From: SIG307 sp964545045
GTDB taxonomy: Bacteria; Bacillota; Clostridia; Lachnospirales; Lachnospiraceae
DNA: 64,000 nucleotides
Assembly: GCA_964545045.1 (NCBI GenBank)
Contig: CAZJEN010000008.1
Span: forward strand, 39,729 to 103,728
Reading direction: 5' to 3'
Shown: in pieces, positions 9,401-18,418 of the stretch
Numbering within the stretch: position 1 is the stretch's first letter
Layout: every line of letters begins with the position of its first letter
Made by a program: the position numbers and the translations under genes
The notes under the pieces: model-generated
Seen by the model: the letters and a program-made list of their open reading frames with translations, nothing else
What the model was told of the DNA's origin: nothing
The model's database searches: none

Positions 9401-10567
9401 GGTGGCAGTGACCTTTGTGGTATTCACAAGTACCGCGATAATATCACTATCGGTACCTGCCTTTGCGCGCACATTCAAGCTACTTGCAATAACAGTAGCA
9501 AGAACCCGGTAATCCGCAAGCACGCCCTCCGGAACTGCTGTAGCGGTCGGCTTCGGGGTTGCCGTCGGAGTCGGTGTGGCAGTCGGCTTCGGTGTGGCAG
9601 TCGGGATAGCCCCGTCCAACGTAATATACAAGCCGTACACATAACCTACCTTTTTCACACCGTTGTCATCGAAGAGAATACGATACCAGGTGTCATTTCC
9701 CACCTTCGCAATACCGGTGGCGGTAATCACCTGACCGTTTTTCAAAGAGGTAAGCAGAGAATTCGCCGTACCCGCTCCGTTTCGTACATTTACCACACTG
9801 GCGGTTACTCTTGCCGGAACGGAAAACTCCTCTGCATAATTGTCACCGCCCTGTGCCGGAGCATTGGTCGGCGTCGGCGGTACAACCGGCTTCGGGGTCG
9901 CCGTCGGAATCGGCGCGTTCAAGGTCACATACGGCCCGTAGGCATATCCGGTCTTGGTCACGCCTCCCACCTGGTAGGAAACCTTGTACCACTTCTCGGA
10001 ACCCACATAAGTCTGACCGAGCACCGTAATCTTGGTACCGGTAGTTAACGTATCCATAAGAGCTCCCGAGGTACCGGCGCTCTCTCTGATATTCAGTCCG
10101 CTTACCCAAATCTGGCCCGGCACGGAAAACTCTGTTGCCTGGGTGCCGGACGTTGCCGGAGCAGTGGTCGCTCCCGGTGCCTTTGTAGCGGCAGGCTTGG
10201 TAGCGGTCGGCTTCGGTGTAGAAGTCGGCTTTGCCGCCTCCTCTACGGAAACATATTTACCGCTGACATAACCCGTTACCTTTTTCCCGGAAAAGGTTGC
10301 GGAAACACGATACCAGCCGTTCTCTTCGCCTAAAATCTCCACTTCGGTATTCTTCGTCAAATATACATCCTGTCCGTTTACCGTCATTTTACTGTAGCTG
10401 GTGCTCGGACCGCTTCGCATATAAAGGCTGGAGGCGATGATGGTCCCCTCCTGAGCCGCCTGCAAAACCGCAGGTGCGGCAACCGCACATTGTCCCAGTA
10501 AAACTCCGGCACACAGCAGCATTGCTACCGCTGCACGGCCTCGTTTCCACAACTTTTGTATCTTCAT
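6497..10567 (-). CDS. Giant SH3b-repeat N-acetylglucosaminidase-like surface protein
   Basis: 1356-aa secreted protein. A signal peptide (about 1-36) is followed by five or six bacterial SH3 domains (near 40-110, 145-220, 245-320, 350-425, 455-520, 525-600) separated by Pro/Thr linkers, which usually bind peptidoglycan. A long Pro/Thr/Glu linker spans about 605-680. Two ~90-residue duplicated modules that both begin AKENTKGVQEGWGHAV lie near 685-770 and 812-900. A glucosaminidase-like catalytic region (about 930-1230, with YSGVSPYHLATRVKQE and GLYNFYNIGAYHS) and a C-terminal cadherin-like domain close the protein. The likely role is cleavage of the glycan strand of the cell wall. The start follows AAAGGAGAG. 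The antisense low-complexity frames over its linkers are artefacts. Confidence 0.88.
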   Translation of the reverse strand: MKIQKLWKRGRAAVAMLLCAGVLLGQCAVAAPAVLQAAQEGTIIASSLYMRSGPSTSYSKMTVNGQDVYLTKNTEVEILGEENGWYRVSATFSGKKVTGYVSGKYVSVEEAAKPTSTPKPTATKPAATKAPGATTAPATSGTQATEFSVPGQIWVSGLNIRESAGTSGALMDTLTTGTKITVLGQTYVGSEKWYKVSYQVGGVTKTGYAYGPYVTLNAPIPTATPKPVVPPTPTNAPAQGGDNYAEEFSVPARVTASVVNVRNGAGTANSLLTSLKNGQVITATGIAKVGNDTWYRILFDDNGVKKVGYVYGLYITLDGAIPTATPKPTATPTPTATPKPTATAVPEGVLADYRVLATVIASSLNVRAKAGTDSDIIAVLVNTTKVTATGSCYVGEDKWYCIEVTVNGQKKVGYVFGKYLELSAPEPTKAPTVAPTATPTPTPTTTTAPTQTPESLSYEFPGKVTATQLNLRKGAGVDFDILQVLVQGDELVVVGEVWKGTDKWYQVRVGEAEGFVLSDFIALEYVGYPVATLTEQVRLRSAASKNASYVKTKAGAIAVLQKDSGVSLIGERTMGDGKWFEVSCEKTGEELVGFVPASAVKFGKPAEPVPTPTPVPTATPVPTPTETPEATATPMPTPTEAPEATATPDPTKAPEATPTPTVTPKPTATPTPNATPAAQAKENTKGVQEGWGHAVNPNAASLVMKVLPANGVGSVKSELTGSAITVSAETNLMLYGLYVDEDGRLYRHVGVSRSDKEYYGYILEKYITEIEAPVTSTPTPRPTQGVPVVPGVTSAPMATPTVTQGIRPGAEAKENTKGVQEGWGHAVHPNASSLVLKVLPASGVSSVKTWDGGRGITATPQTYLMLYGRYEDDKGNVYRHVGMTYSNTEYYGYILEQYITECEAPPTPTPVTNIWGSQTDNNEGVSADFELHLTLQRFPDSYKPYLRALHAKYPNWVFKAYHTGLVWDRAIAEENIPGKNLIPNSSGIAWKSMEEGAYNWKTDSFIVYDGSTWVTASKAAIEYYMDPRNFLDEKAVFQFEVLNYEPAYQDAEGVENILKYTPLYKTSYVYEDASGNRKSITYAETFIKAAEYSGVSPYHLATRVKQEVVTGTSTVSNSVTGTVSGFEGLYNFYNIGAYHSTKPGGAIANGLKYAKYGSSTNDELNDASLIPWDNRYSAIVGGSYIIGNSYINKGQNTIYLQKYNVTSYYTYSHQYMANVAAPSSEGKKTAQAYAGATDSPIVFSIPVFLNMPATNCPEPGTAYNPNNYLSNLSVESINGVNYPLTPSFNGANVSEYSIFVPNETAVVKINAETVSNKTVVSGDGYKPLTEGTNTLTVTVMAEDGSKRDYVLYVVRE

Positions 10568-10723
10568 TACACTCTCTCCTTTATTAACGTAGCTTACAGC
10601 AATTCTCTATTTGCAGTTTATCCATATCTTGTAGTTATAACTCTCCATCCTACCAAACTAAGTATAAAACCACTATATGTCAGTTTCATGGCATGAGAAA
10701 AAGATTTCCCCGCATTCCGGAAA

Positions 10724-10757
10724 GAAAAAACAGCCGGGGTAAGTTCCTCGACTGTTT
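10724..10757 (-). terminator. Rho-independent terminator after the O-antigen-ligase-like gene
   Basis: On the minus strand, AAACAG-tCG-AGG pairs with CCC-CGG-CTGTTT around a short loop and runs into TTTTTT. It begins 11 bp after the stop codon of the gene at 10768. Confidence 0.75.
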
Positions 10758-10767
10758 GATTTACACT

Positions 10768-12642
10768 TTATTCGTTGCTCTCTTTCCGTGCCTTTGCCGT
10801 CGCAAAATTTGCGGCAACTCCGAGACCTACCATGCCCCAGAATACCGGTGCCGTTACCACCATGGAATCATTGGATATGCCGGAAATCATATAACCGATG
10901 CTACCGATGAATGCTGCAATTCCGAAGGCTTCCGTCTGGGTATTCAGCTTGCGGAACGCATACAGGCGACAACTCTGAATCGCATACCATGCATAGAATA
11001 CAAGCAGGCATACCAGAGAAAGCACACCGGTCTGTACCGCGATTTGCAAATACATGCTGTGAGGCTTGGTCATGACCTTACTGTCATCAAAGCCCATCTT
11101 CTGGCGCATCAGATAATCCTCCTGCGGGAACTCCAACAGGAAGGTATCCGGGCCGGAACCGACAAAAATACGATCCTTCAAAAGCGGAATCGTCCGGCTC
11201 CAAATATAGCCTCGACCGGAAAACATCTTCTGATGATTCTCAAAGCCGATGCCCTCCGCCATAATCATACCGGCCGCTCTGGCCAGTGTTCCGTCCGTAT
11301 TCTTCCGGATATAACGGTATGTGTCATTCTCTCCTGACGGCAGGAAATACCAGGTTGACCCGGCCTCTACATATAAGCCCAGTTCCTGACCGATATACTT
11401 CGGTCCCACCTTCACATCCGCAAGTGCCGGATGATTAAAACTATACTCCAATCCATCCGCATCCGGAGTCAGCGTCATCTGCTGCCCGTCCTCTCCGATG
11501 GCATACATGCCGTACCCGTTTTCTCCCACCTTCTCTATCGCTACTATCGCCAACGTCTCGTTATAGCGTAGCACAACGCCTTCCTTTATGGTATACAGCT
11601 CCGTCATACCGGTTTCCCGGATAATCGTGCCGTCCTCAGCCATATATTCCGTAACCTCTGTTTCATCCGCCGCAAAAATATTGCTCAGACGATCAAAGAT
11701 AATATTGTCATTATAAGCATTTACCAGCAACAGCAGTACCACCGCAAAGTTAATTGCCGGGATCACCAAATACCACCATTTAATTACCTTATACACGGCA
11801 AACACCACAGCCAGACAAGCAACAATGCCTACCGCAATCAAGCCCGCACGGGAACGGCTGGACAACATCGCCAGCGCTACCAGTACAAAGTTGACTCCGT
11901 GCCAGATTCTGCGCCATTTATTCTTTTCAAACAATAACAGCATCACAAGAAACGGAAGCACAAAGGAACCGAACACACCGAGATAGTTCGGATTATAAAG
12001 CGTTGCATAGGCCTGATTTTCTCCCATCCGTACCGAAAGCTCTCCGTTACTCTCCGAAAGCACCATTCCCTGGAAAAACTTTGTTGCCAGCAAATCCAGA
12101 CCGATACCCTGAAACGCACCGATTAAGCCGACTACCGTAGCACAAGCACATACACTGTCCGCCACCACCTGCAACTCCAGCTCTGTCTGGGCATAAATCA
12201 GCACATAATACACCACAAGCACATAGGAAAGCAGCACCCAGAAGGATTCAAACTGCTCATACCCTCCGAAGAAGGAAAAACTCGGATTTACCGAAGCGCA
12301 GGAGGAGATAAAGCAAAGTAAACCGTACACAAACAACGGAATCAGCACCCTCGCAAACGGCACCTGCCGTTTCTCCTTCCAAAGACGTACTGCAACACAG
12401 CCTGCCATTACAAAGGCAAGCAACATCAGCACTACAGCCTTCGGTGCCAGAAAGAACTCATAATCCACCTCTGCGGTACTGAACCAGGAATACTGTGCCA
12501 GCCCCGTCTCATATTTGTATTGTTTTACGATAAGAGGCACCAGTCCTGCCATCAGCACCACCGGCAACATCTTTAAAAGCGCTCCGCGATAACCGTCAAG
12601 CTTTGCCCCGGAACGCGACGTTTTGTAATATTTCTTTCCCAT
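10768..12642 (-). CDS. O-antigen ligase / Wzy-like polytopic membrane protein
   Basis: 624-aa polytopic membrane protein with about eleven hydrophobic spans and one large extracytoplasmic loop (about 320-480) before the last spans. The central SRSRAGLIAVG motif near residue 257 and NYLGVFGSFVLPF are typical of the Wzy_C / O-antigen ligase superfamily, which transfers or polymerises lipid-linked glycans outside the membrane. In a Gram-positive cell this suggests polymerisation or attachment of a surface polysaccharide or teichoic-type glycan. An in-frame ATG at 12702 exists, but the ATG at 12642 follows AAGGAA and leaves the upstream gene intact, so I use 12642. It follows the PASTA/DUF6273 gene after 28 bp. 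Confidence 0.82.
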   Translation of the reverse strand: MGKKYYKTSRSGAKLDGYRGALLKMLPVVLMAGLVPLIVKQYKYETGLAQYSWFSTAEVDYEFFLAPKAVVLMLLAFVMAGCVAVRLWKEKRQVPFARVLIPLFVYGLLCFISSCASVNPSFSFFGGYEQFESFWVLLSYVLVVYYVLIYAQTELELQVVADSVCACATVVGLIGAFQGIGLDLLATKFFQGMVLSESNGELSVRMGENQAYATLYNPNYLGVFGSFVLPFLVMLLLFEKNKWRRIWHGVNFVLVALAMLSSRSRAGLIAVGIVACLAVVFAVYKVIKWWYLVIPAINFAVVLLLLVNAYNDNIIFDRLSNIFAADETEVTEYMAEDGTIIRETGMTELYTIKEGVVLRYNETLAIVAIEKVGENGYGMYAIGEDGQQMTLTPDADGLEYSFNHPALADVKVGPKYIGQELGLYVEAGSTWYFLPSGENDTYRYIRKNTDGTLARAAGMIMAEGIGFENHQKMFSGRGYIWSRTIPLLKDRIFVGSGPDTFLLEFPQEDYLMRQKMGFDDSKVMTKPHSMYLQIAVQTGVLSLVCLLVFYAWYAIQSCRLYAFRKLNTQTEAFGIAAFIGSIGYMISGISNDSMVVTAPVFWGMVGLGVAANFATAKARKESNE

Positions 12643-12670
12643 TTCCTTATACCCTTTTCTCGATTTCACC

Positions 12671-14785
12671 CTATTTCTTAACCCAGATAGCCGGACGCAC
12701 ACCGATTACTCCCAATTGCAAACGGCCACCCTTGATTGCAAGTGTTCCTCCCTGTTGAACATAGATTGCGGTTCCGATATCCCCGCCCGGCGTACGTAAC
12801 CACCATTCACATACATCCGGATTTTTCTTTACCTTATACACCTGAACGCCTTGCTTCTGCGCATACTTTGTTGCCGATAGTATCCTCTCGTCTGCCGACT
12901 TAAAATATGTGGAAACCTCACTCTCACTTAACAAAAATACTCTATCCTTTGTATTTTCACCGCCATTGGTTCCGAAGGATTGATTATCCTCATTTACCAG
13001 TTCCGATAACATAACCGCATCCCGCTCCTTCGCAGAAAATGCGTCAATATAGAATACCTCGTTTAACCACTTCCGGATAGAGCTCTCTGCCCAGTCCGTA
13101 CCGCCGGCTTCGGAATGATACTGAGCAACATCCAGACAATAACGGCTGACTAACAGCACTCTGTCATTTTCTACCGCCAATACTTCCCATTCAATTGTTT
13201 CTGCTCCGTTTTTCGTATCTCCGTCCTGTTCATACGTTCCGAAAGCCACATGGTTTCCCACCTTTGCCTTATGAATATTCAAATAAGATATCGGCTTCGG
13301 TGTAGCAGTCGGCTTTGGCGTCGCGGTCGGCTTCGGTGTAGCAGTCGGCTTCGGCGTCGCGGTCGGTTCCGGCGTCGCGGTCGGTTCCGGCGTTGCGTCC
13401 GGCTCCGACGTAGTCTTCGGTTCCGGGGTCACATCAGCCTCCGGCGTAGTAACCGGCTTCGGCGTAGGCGTAGATCCATCTTTTCCCAGACTCACCGTCA
13501 ATACTACTACCGTTCCACGATCTACTTTTTCTCCAAACATCGGACTCTGAGAAAGCACCTTCTGTGCATCGGCTGTATTGCTGTAATCCATCTCAAACTT
13601 TACTTCTAACCCTAATTTCTCTAGCTGCTCTTTTGCCTCCGCAGCATCCAACCCTATAACATCTTTTACTTCTACCTTGTCCGAACCTGCCGGAGTACCT
13701 TCCGGATCAGCCTCTGCTTCCTGCATATCCCGATATAAATCATTCTTGCTTGTCTGTACCTGAACAGAACACTCTTCGATTGATTCTTTTAAGAACTCCA
13801 GTTCAACGTATACCTTTACATACTCTTTCAAAGCATCCTTCGTCACCGGAAGCATCCTGCTGTCATTCTGAATATGCAACGTCTCCTGTGCATCTTCCGA
13901 AATCATATACTGCAACAATGCCGTTGCTGCCTCCGCATTATCCTTCCTGCTACACACGCCAAAGAAATCCGAATAGATTACAACACCGTTTTCCTTCGGA
14001 GCTTCCACGCTGTAATGTCCCGACAACTGTTCATGAATGTCTGCATATGCCGAACTATCCTCATAGTAAACAATACCGGATTCCCCGCTTAAAAACTCTT
14101 CCATGGATGCTACTTCGATTGCATTGTCTTGTGTAGCTCCACTCGACAGGAAACATAGCTCTACTGCTCTCGACACAGGAAACGCCTGATACGAAAGCTT
14201 CTTAGAAGCCTTTACCGCTCCCGGCATCTCCTCCTCAATCTCCTCTTGCTTTACAAATCCAAGCACTTCCAGCGTATCGCAAATCTCCTCCGAAGCAAAT
14301 GCCACTTCAACCAAATCCGGTCTCTCTGCTTTGGAGCAGTCTAACAGCTGTTCCTCCAACTCTTCCTGAGGAAATGTCTCTATCTCGATATTAATGCCCT
14401 CGTTTTCTTTCATATACATAGAAAACACTTCTTTATACCGACGCAGTTCTTCTTTTTTGACTTCCGCATCTTCCGAAGTTCCAATCCAAACAGTTAATGT
14501 TGTTTCTTTCGTTCCGAACTTATCTTTTAACAAGAAAAATGCCGCCGTTCCAAGCGCTAATAACACAAGAAGGCATGCTAAAACAATCCCAAACTTCTTG
14601 CCCGTATTCTTGTCCTTTTTCTTTCTCTCAATTTGTTTCGGCTCAACTTCCGGCTGCCGGGTTATCTCTTCCTGATTTTCCACCAACATCTGCGTTACTT
14701 CCTCTTTCAGATTCTCTACCAACATCCGGGTAGTCTCTTCGTTTTCCTCTGTATTAAGCATTTGTGTCTTGTCATCCATTCGCAT
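12671..14785 (-). CDS. Membrane-anchored solute-binding-like / PASTA / DUF6273 protein
   Basis: 704 aa. The cytoplasmic N-terminus (1-64) carries three spaced TQML/TRML motifs and a basic stretch before a single membrane span (65-86). Outside the membrane come a solute-binding-protein-like domain (about 95-345, with TLTVWIGTSED and HIQNDSRMLPVT), a single PASTA domain (about 365-430), a Pro/Thr linker (about 435-500) and a C-terminal DUF6273 domain (about 510-704; IEWEVLAVENDRVLLVS, SSIRKWLNEVFY, WWLRTPG). PASTA domains bind muropeptides, so a wall-sensing or scaffolding role is plausible; function is otherwise unknown. The start follows AAAGGAG. Transcription comes from a strong promoter divergent from the recombinase gene. 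Confidence 0.8.
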   Translation of the reverse strand: MRMDDKTQMLNTEENEETTRMLVENLKEEVTQMLVENQEEITRQPEVEPKQIERKKKDKNTGKKFGIVLACLLVLLALGTAAFFLLKDKFGTKETTLTVWIGTSEDAEVKKEELRRYKEVFSMYMKENEGINIEIETFPQEELEEQLLDCSKAERPDLVEVAFASEEICDTLEVLGFVKQEEIEEEMPGAVKASKKLSYQAFPVSRAVELCFLSSGATQDNAIEVASMEEFLSGESGIVYYEDSSAYADIHEQLSGHYSVEAPKENGVVIYSDFFGVCSRKDNAEAATALLQYMISEDAQETLHIQNDSRMLPVTKDALKEYVKVYVELEFLKESIEECSVQVQTSKNDLYRDMQEAEADPEGTPAGSDKVEVKDVIGLDAAEAKEQLEKLGLEVKFEMDYSNTADAQKVLSQSPMFGEKVDRGTVVVLTVSLGKDGSTPTPKPVTTPEADVTPEPKTTSEPDATPEPTATPEPTATPKPTATPKPTATPKPTATPKPISYLNIHKAKVGNHVAFGTYEQDGDTKNGAETIEWEVLAVENDRVLLVSRYCLDVAQYHSEAGGTDWAESSIRKWLNEVFYIDAFSAKERDAVMLSELVNEDNQSFGTNGGENTKDRVFLLSESEVSTYFKSADERILSATKYAQKQGVQVYKVKKNPDVCEWWLRTPGGDIGTAIYVQQGGTLAIKGGRLQLGVIGVRPAIWVKK

Positions 14786-14821
14786 ACATCTCCTTTGTTT
14801 ACCGAATTTGCACCTATTTTA

Positions 14822-14849
14822 ATTATACCACATGAATAGTCAGTGTCAA
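14822..14849 (-). promoter_or_regulatory. Sigma-A promoter of the PASTA/DUF6273 operon
   Basis: Minus strand TTGACA (14844-14849), 16-bp spacer, TATAAT (14822-14827): full consensus hexamers about 37 bp ahead of the start codon. Confidence 0.85.
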
Positions 14850-14862
14850 TAAAAACAGGCCA

Positions 14863-14897
14863 TACACTTTAGATAGAAAATTCCTGTATGATATGAT
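14863..14897 (+). promoter_or_regulatory. Promoter region of the recombinase gene, with IS-end-like words
   Basis: TTTAGA (14868-14873), 18-bp spacer, TATGAT (14892-14897) is a fair sigma-A promoter. The stretch shares two blocks of about 12 bases (TACACTTTAGAT and AATTCCTGTAT) with the region just before the ISL3 transposase at 19103-19165. There they are 37 bp apart instead of 4, as if an internal piece had been deleted. Confidence 0.55.
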
Positions 14898-14953
14898 AGA
14901 AACAATGTTTTTCGAAAAAAATATACACGAAAGAACTTACAAGGAGGTTCCTT

Positions 14954-16102
14954 ATGTCACTGACTACCTGTCCCGAATGCACCCATACCGTTTCCGATAA
15001 AGCACTGTCTTGTCCGGGTTGCGGTTATCCTATGGCGTCCATTTCTCACCAAATTCCAAAACGAACTCGCCACAGACTTCCCAACGGCTTCGGAAGTATA
15101 AAAAAACTAAGCGGCAACCGAACACGTCCCTACGCAGTCTATCCGCCTTCCGACTGCTTCCAATCAAACAGCACGCACATTGCTAAGCGTCCTGCTCTCG
15201 GGTACTTTGCCGATTGGAATTCTGCCTACCGGGCCCTCAACGACTATCACTCCAACCCATATGACCCTCGTTTGAAAAAGCTTACCTTTGCAAAGGTTTA
15301 CCGTCAGTTTTACGATGAAAAATTCACTCATAACAGGAAAGCCCTGTCCGACTCATCCAAATATGCCTATGAGACTGCCTTTAAGCATTGCTCTACCATA
15401 CACAATCTTCCTTTTTCCGAATTACGCAAGGCAGATATGCAACAGATTTTGGATAGATGCACTTTAGGTTATTCCACCCTTTGCAATCTAAAAAAACTCT
15501 TCTGCCAACTCTATCGTTACGCTTTGGAAAACGACATTGTTCAGAAAAATTATGCACAGTTTGTAACCATCAATAAAGAAGATGACAACGAAAAAGGCGA
15601 CCCGTTTTCTCAAGAAGAACTGGATTTGCTTTGGGCTAACAAATCCGATAGAAACGTACAAATGATTTTGATATTGATTTACAGCGGGTTTCGGATTGCT
15701 GCCTTTGAAACCATGGAAATCAATTTGAAAGAAGGCTATTTTAAGGGAGGCGTAAAAACCGCCGCCGGCAAAGGCCGCATTGTTCCGATTCATCCGGCCA
15801 TTCTCCCTTTTGCCAAACAGTTCAGGCACAATTTCCGAAATTACCGCGCCCGTACCTTCCGCACCAGTTCCTTCTATCCAACATTACAACGACTGGGTCT
15901 GGAGACCTCTCTGACCGGCAAAAAACACACTCCTCATGATTGTCGCCATACTTTTTCCTGGCTTTGCGACAAATATAGTGTGGACGACCTTTCCAAGCAC
16001 CTCCTTATGGGGCACAGCCTCGGAAAAGACGTTGAAAAATCAGTCTATGGGCATCGCACCTATGAGGAGCTTTGTAGCGAAATCAACAAAATTCAAGTCT
16101 GA
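14954..16102 (+). CDS. Tyrosine recombinase with N-terminal zinc ribbon
   Basis: 382-aa site-specific recombinase. It opens with a zinc ribbon (Cys6, Cys9, Cys20, Cys23), followed by a basic DNA-binding segment, a SAM-like core-binding domain (about 110-210) and a catalytic domain. Catalytic residues are visible: Arg in YSGFRIA, Lys in the TAAGKGR beta hairpin, HDCRH, GHS and the nucleophile Tyr365 in VYGHRT. It looks intact and active. The start follows AAGGAGG. It ends 143 bp before the truncated S-layer copy, so it could mediate, or be left over from, the rearrangement there. No recognisable att site or other phage or ICE genes accompany it. Confidence 0.9.
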   Translation: MSLTTCPECTHTVSDKALSCPGCGYPMASISHQIPKRTRHRLPNGFGSIKKLSGNRTRPYAVYPPSDCFQSNSTHIAKRPALGYFADWNSAYRALNDYHSNPYDPRLKKLTFAKVYRQFYDEKFTHNRKALSDSSKYAYETAFKHCSTIHNLPFSELRKADMQQILDRCTLGYSTLCNLKKLFCQLYRYALENDIVQKNYAQFVTINKEDDNEKGDPFSQEELDLLWANKSDRNVQMILILIYSGFRIAAFETMEINLKEGYFKGGVKTAAGKGRIVPIHPAILPFAKQFRHNFRNYRARTFRTSSFYPTLQRLGLETSLTGKKHTPHDCRHTFSWLCDKYSVDDLSKHLLMGHSLGKDVEKSVYGHRTYEELCSEINKIQV

Positions 16103-16245
16103 GTCGTGTTGCCCTTTTGTCGCCAAATTGTTGCCTAAGTATCGGTAAAAGCGGATTTTTGTGAGAGTCTTTCATTTAAGGTTGCTTAAGAAAAGCCAGC
16201 AAAATCATATGTTTATGGACGATAGGAAATTTCCGGCAGTTACGC

Positions 16246-18348
16246 ACTTATCAGTCCAATAAGTACAAGGCTACCACTGCTACTTCCGATAAGGTTGTTG
16301 TTACTTTCGTAGCTGACACCACCTTCGAGGTAGAGCAGAAGAGCGCTACCAAGTTCACCGTTAAGTTTGAGTCTCCGGTTAAGGCACTTGCTACTTCCGA
16401 TGTAACCATGGTTAAGAGACTTGAGCTTGCTACCGGTAACTACGATTACCCGCAGGCTGTTAAGACTGTAGCTCTTGCTGCAGACGGTTTGAGTGCAGAA
16501 GTTACCCTGTTCGCTGGTCTTACCCACAACAGCAAGTACATCATCTCCGTAAACGGATTTGAAGATCTTCCGTTCACCGCTTCTCTTGGCAACCCGACCA
16601 GAATCGAAATTTCTGCTAAGGACGCTCTCGGCGGAGAGGTATTAACCACCAACAAGCCGGCTGAGATCCTTGTAACCTACTTCGATGAGAAGGGCGTAGA
16701 AGTTACCCCGGCTAACCCGACTGTAATCTTCCGTCTTGAGACCCGTTCTACCGATGGTTCCTTCTATCTTGCTGGTAAGAACCTTACCATTAAGAAGGAA
16801 GGCGTAGCAGCTACTGTTATCGCTGAGTACCAGGGCCGCATCGAGAACGGTAAGCGCGTAGGTCAGCTTGACACCCAGAGAACTTTCGTAGCTGTAGCTC
16901 AGGCTCCGGTTGTTGTTAAGTCTCTTGCTGGCAAGACCTTGACTGATTGGAACAATCCGTCCATGACCATGCGTCTTGCTTTTGATGAAAATGGCAAGCC
17001 GATTACCAAGAAGCTTTGGGTTAAGTTCTCCAAGACTGATAACACCACTACCGATGCTTTGAGCGCTGGCAGCCCTTATGATACTTTTGATAACTACAAG
17101 GTAAGCTTCACTGCTTTGGATCCGTCTATCGCAGTTATCTCCAACACCGGTGAGGTTACCGCATTTAAGACCGGTACCGCTAGCTTCTATGTAAATCTTG
17201 CAGAGAAGCAGAGCAACGGAACTTATGGCACCGCCAACCCGGTTGCAGTTGTTGATGTAACTGTACAGGCTAAGGAAGTTTTTGCTTACACCACTATCAA
17301 CAACAACGGTTCCATTACTGTTGGTACCGATGATGAGTTCCATACCGGTAGCTTCGAGCTTTCTGGTGTTGACAGCTATGGTCAGGCTTGGCCGATCACC
17401 TCTGGTGTTACCCTTAAGTGTACCACCGATGGTTATGGCGAGCAGGATTTTGCTAACGCTGTAAAGGTTAGCGGTTACGCTAATAACAAGGCGAACATCT
17501 CTGTTGACGCTGCTGCTATTCTTGATGTATTAACTGAGAAGAAGGTTGCTCCGAACGCTGGTGAGGCCGCTATTCTGTTCTTCACTGCTACCTATGAGAA
17601 GTATGTTGTAGATTTCTCTGTAATGATTCAGGTTCCGGGTGCTGCTGATGGTAACTACATCCAGGTTGTAGCTTCCACCGACAACATCGATGCTCTCAGA
17701 ATTGATGAGTGGCAGAAGGATGGCAAGAAGGAAATTTCCTTCGAAGTATTCGAAATGAACAATGGCGTTAAGGTTGGCAAGCTTGCATTTGAGAAGTATC
17801 CGTCTTCTGCATCTGCAGTATCTGAGGGTACCTACTGCTATAAGGTAACCAAGGACGGTCAGGACATCACTACTTCTCCGGTTGGCAATAAGGTAACTGT
17901 TGCATTAAGCTCCAGTGAGACTGATGCTAACGGCGTAAGCGTTGTTAAGTACTTAGGTGCTGGCACCTACGAGTTCGCTCTCTTCCAGTGCTACGGCACC
18001 GGCGAGAACGCAGTTCTTGTTCAGGAGTACTCCAACGTTGTTAATGTATATGTAAGCGATGCTGGTTCTTACTATGTAGCTGGTGATCTTGTAAACAACA
18101 AGGTTGCATCCGCAACTGACGAGGCTATCTTAGCTTGCTTCAACATCAACGACAGAAGCAACAAGCCGGTTCTTAAGAACGGCGTAAAGAATACTGAGTG
18201 TAAGTATGATCTCTTCAAGGTAACTAAGACTGCTGTAGCAGAGGCTGGTTATGTATACGTTGAGAAGATTACCTTCTACGAGTCCGTAGGCGATGTATAT
18301 GTTCCGTATGTTGTAAACGTAGATACCGTTCTTCAGATCGGTCAGTAA
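16246..18348 (+). pseudogene. Promoterless 5'-truncated S-layer-like gene (silent copy A)
   Basis: 701 codons are open in one frame to the stop at 18346-18348, homologous to residues 217-911 of the full-length protein at 20521-23256. The copy lacks the signal peptide, start, ribosome-binding site and promoter. Upstream in frame there is a stop at 16177 and no usable start; the ATG at 16408 has no ribosome-binding site. Codons up to 16977 encode a sequence identical to the full copy, and after that the two differ at many positions (for example AFDENGKPITKKLW against NSGTKKLQ) yet both remain intact to VLQIGQ. An intact frame without a start suggests a donor cassette rather than a decaying gene. 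It has its own terminator. Confidence 0.85.
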
Positions 18349-18380
18349 TTGAATCATTGAACCTTATGGTTCATGAAATA

Positions 18381-18417
18381 AAAACAGGCTGTTGCGAAAG
18401 CAACAGCCTGTTTTTTT
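18381..18417 (+). terminator. Terminator of silent S-layer copy A
   Basis: ACAGGCTGTTGC-gaaa-GCAACAGCCTGT followed by seven T. A sister hairpin ends the expressed copy at 20454-20486. Confidence 0.9.
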
Positions 18418-18418
18418 G

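Noticed and set aside
13250..13609. Plus-strand Arg-rich frame
   Set aside because: It is antisense to the Pro/Thr linker of the PASTA/DUF6273 gene.
16408..18348. Copy A as an independent 646-aa gene starting at the ATG 16408
   Set aside because: There is no ribosome-binding site or promoter, homology to the other copy extends 162 bp upstream in frame, and the product would lack a signal peptide.
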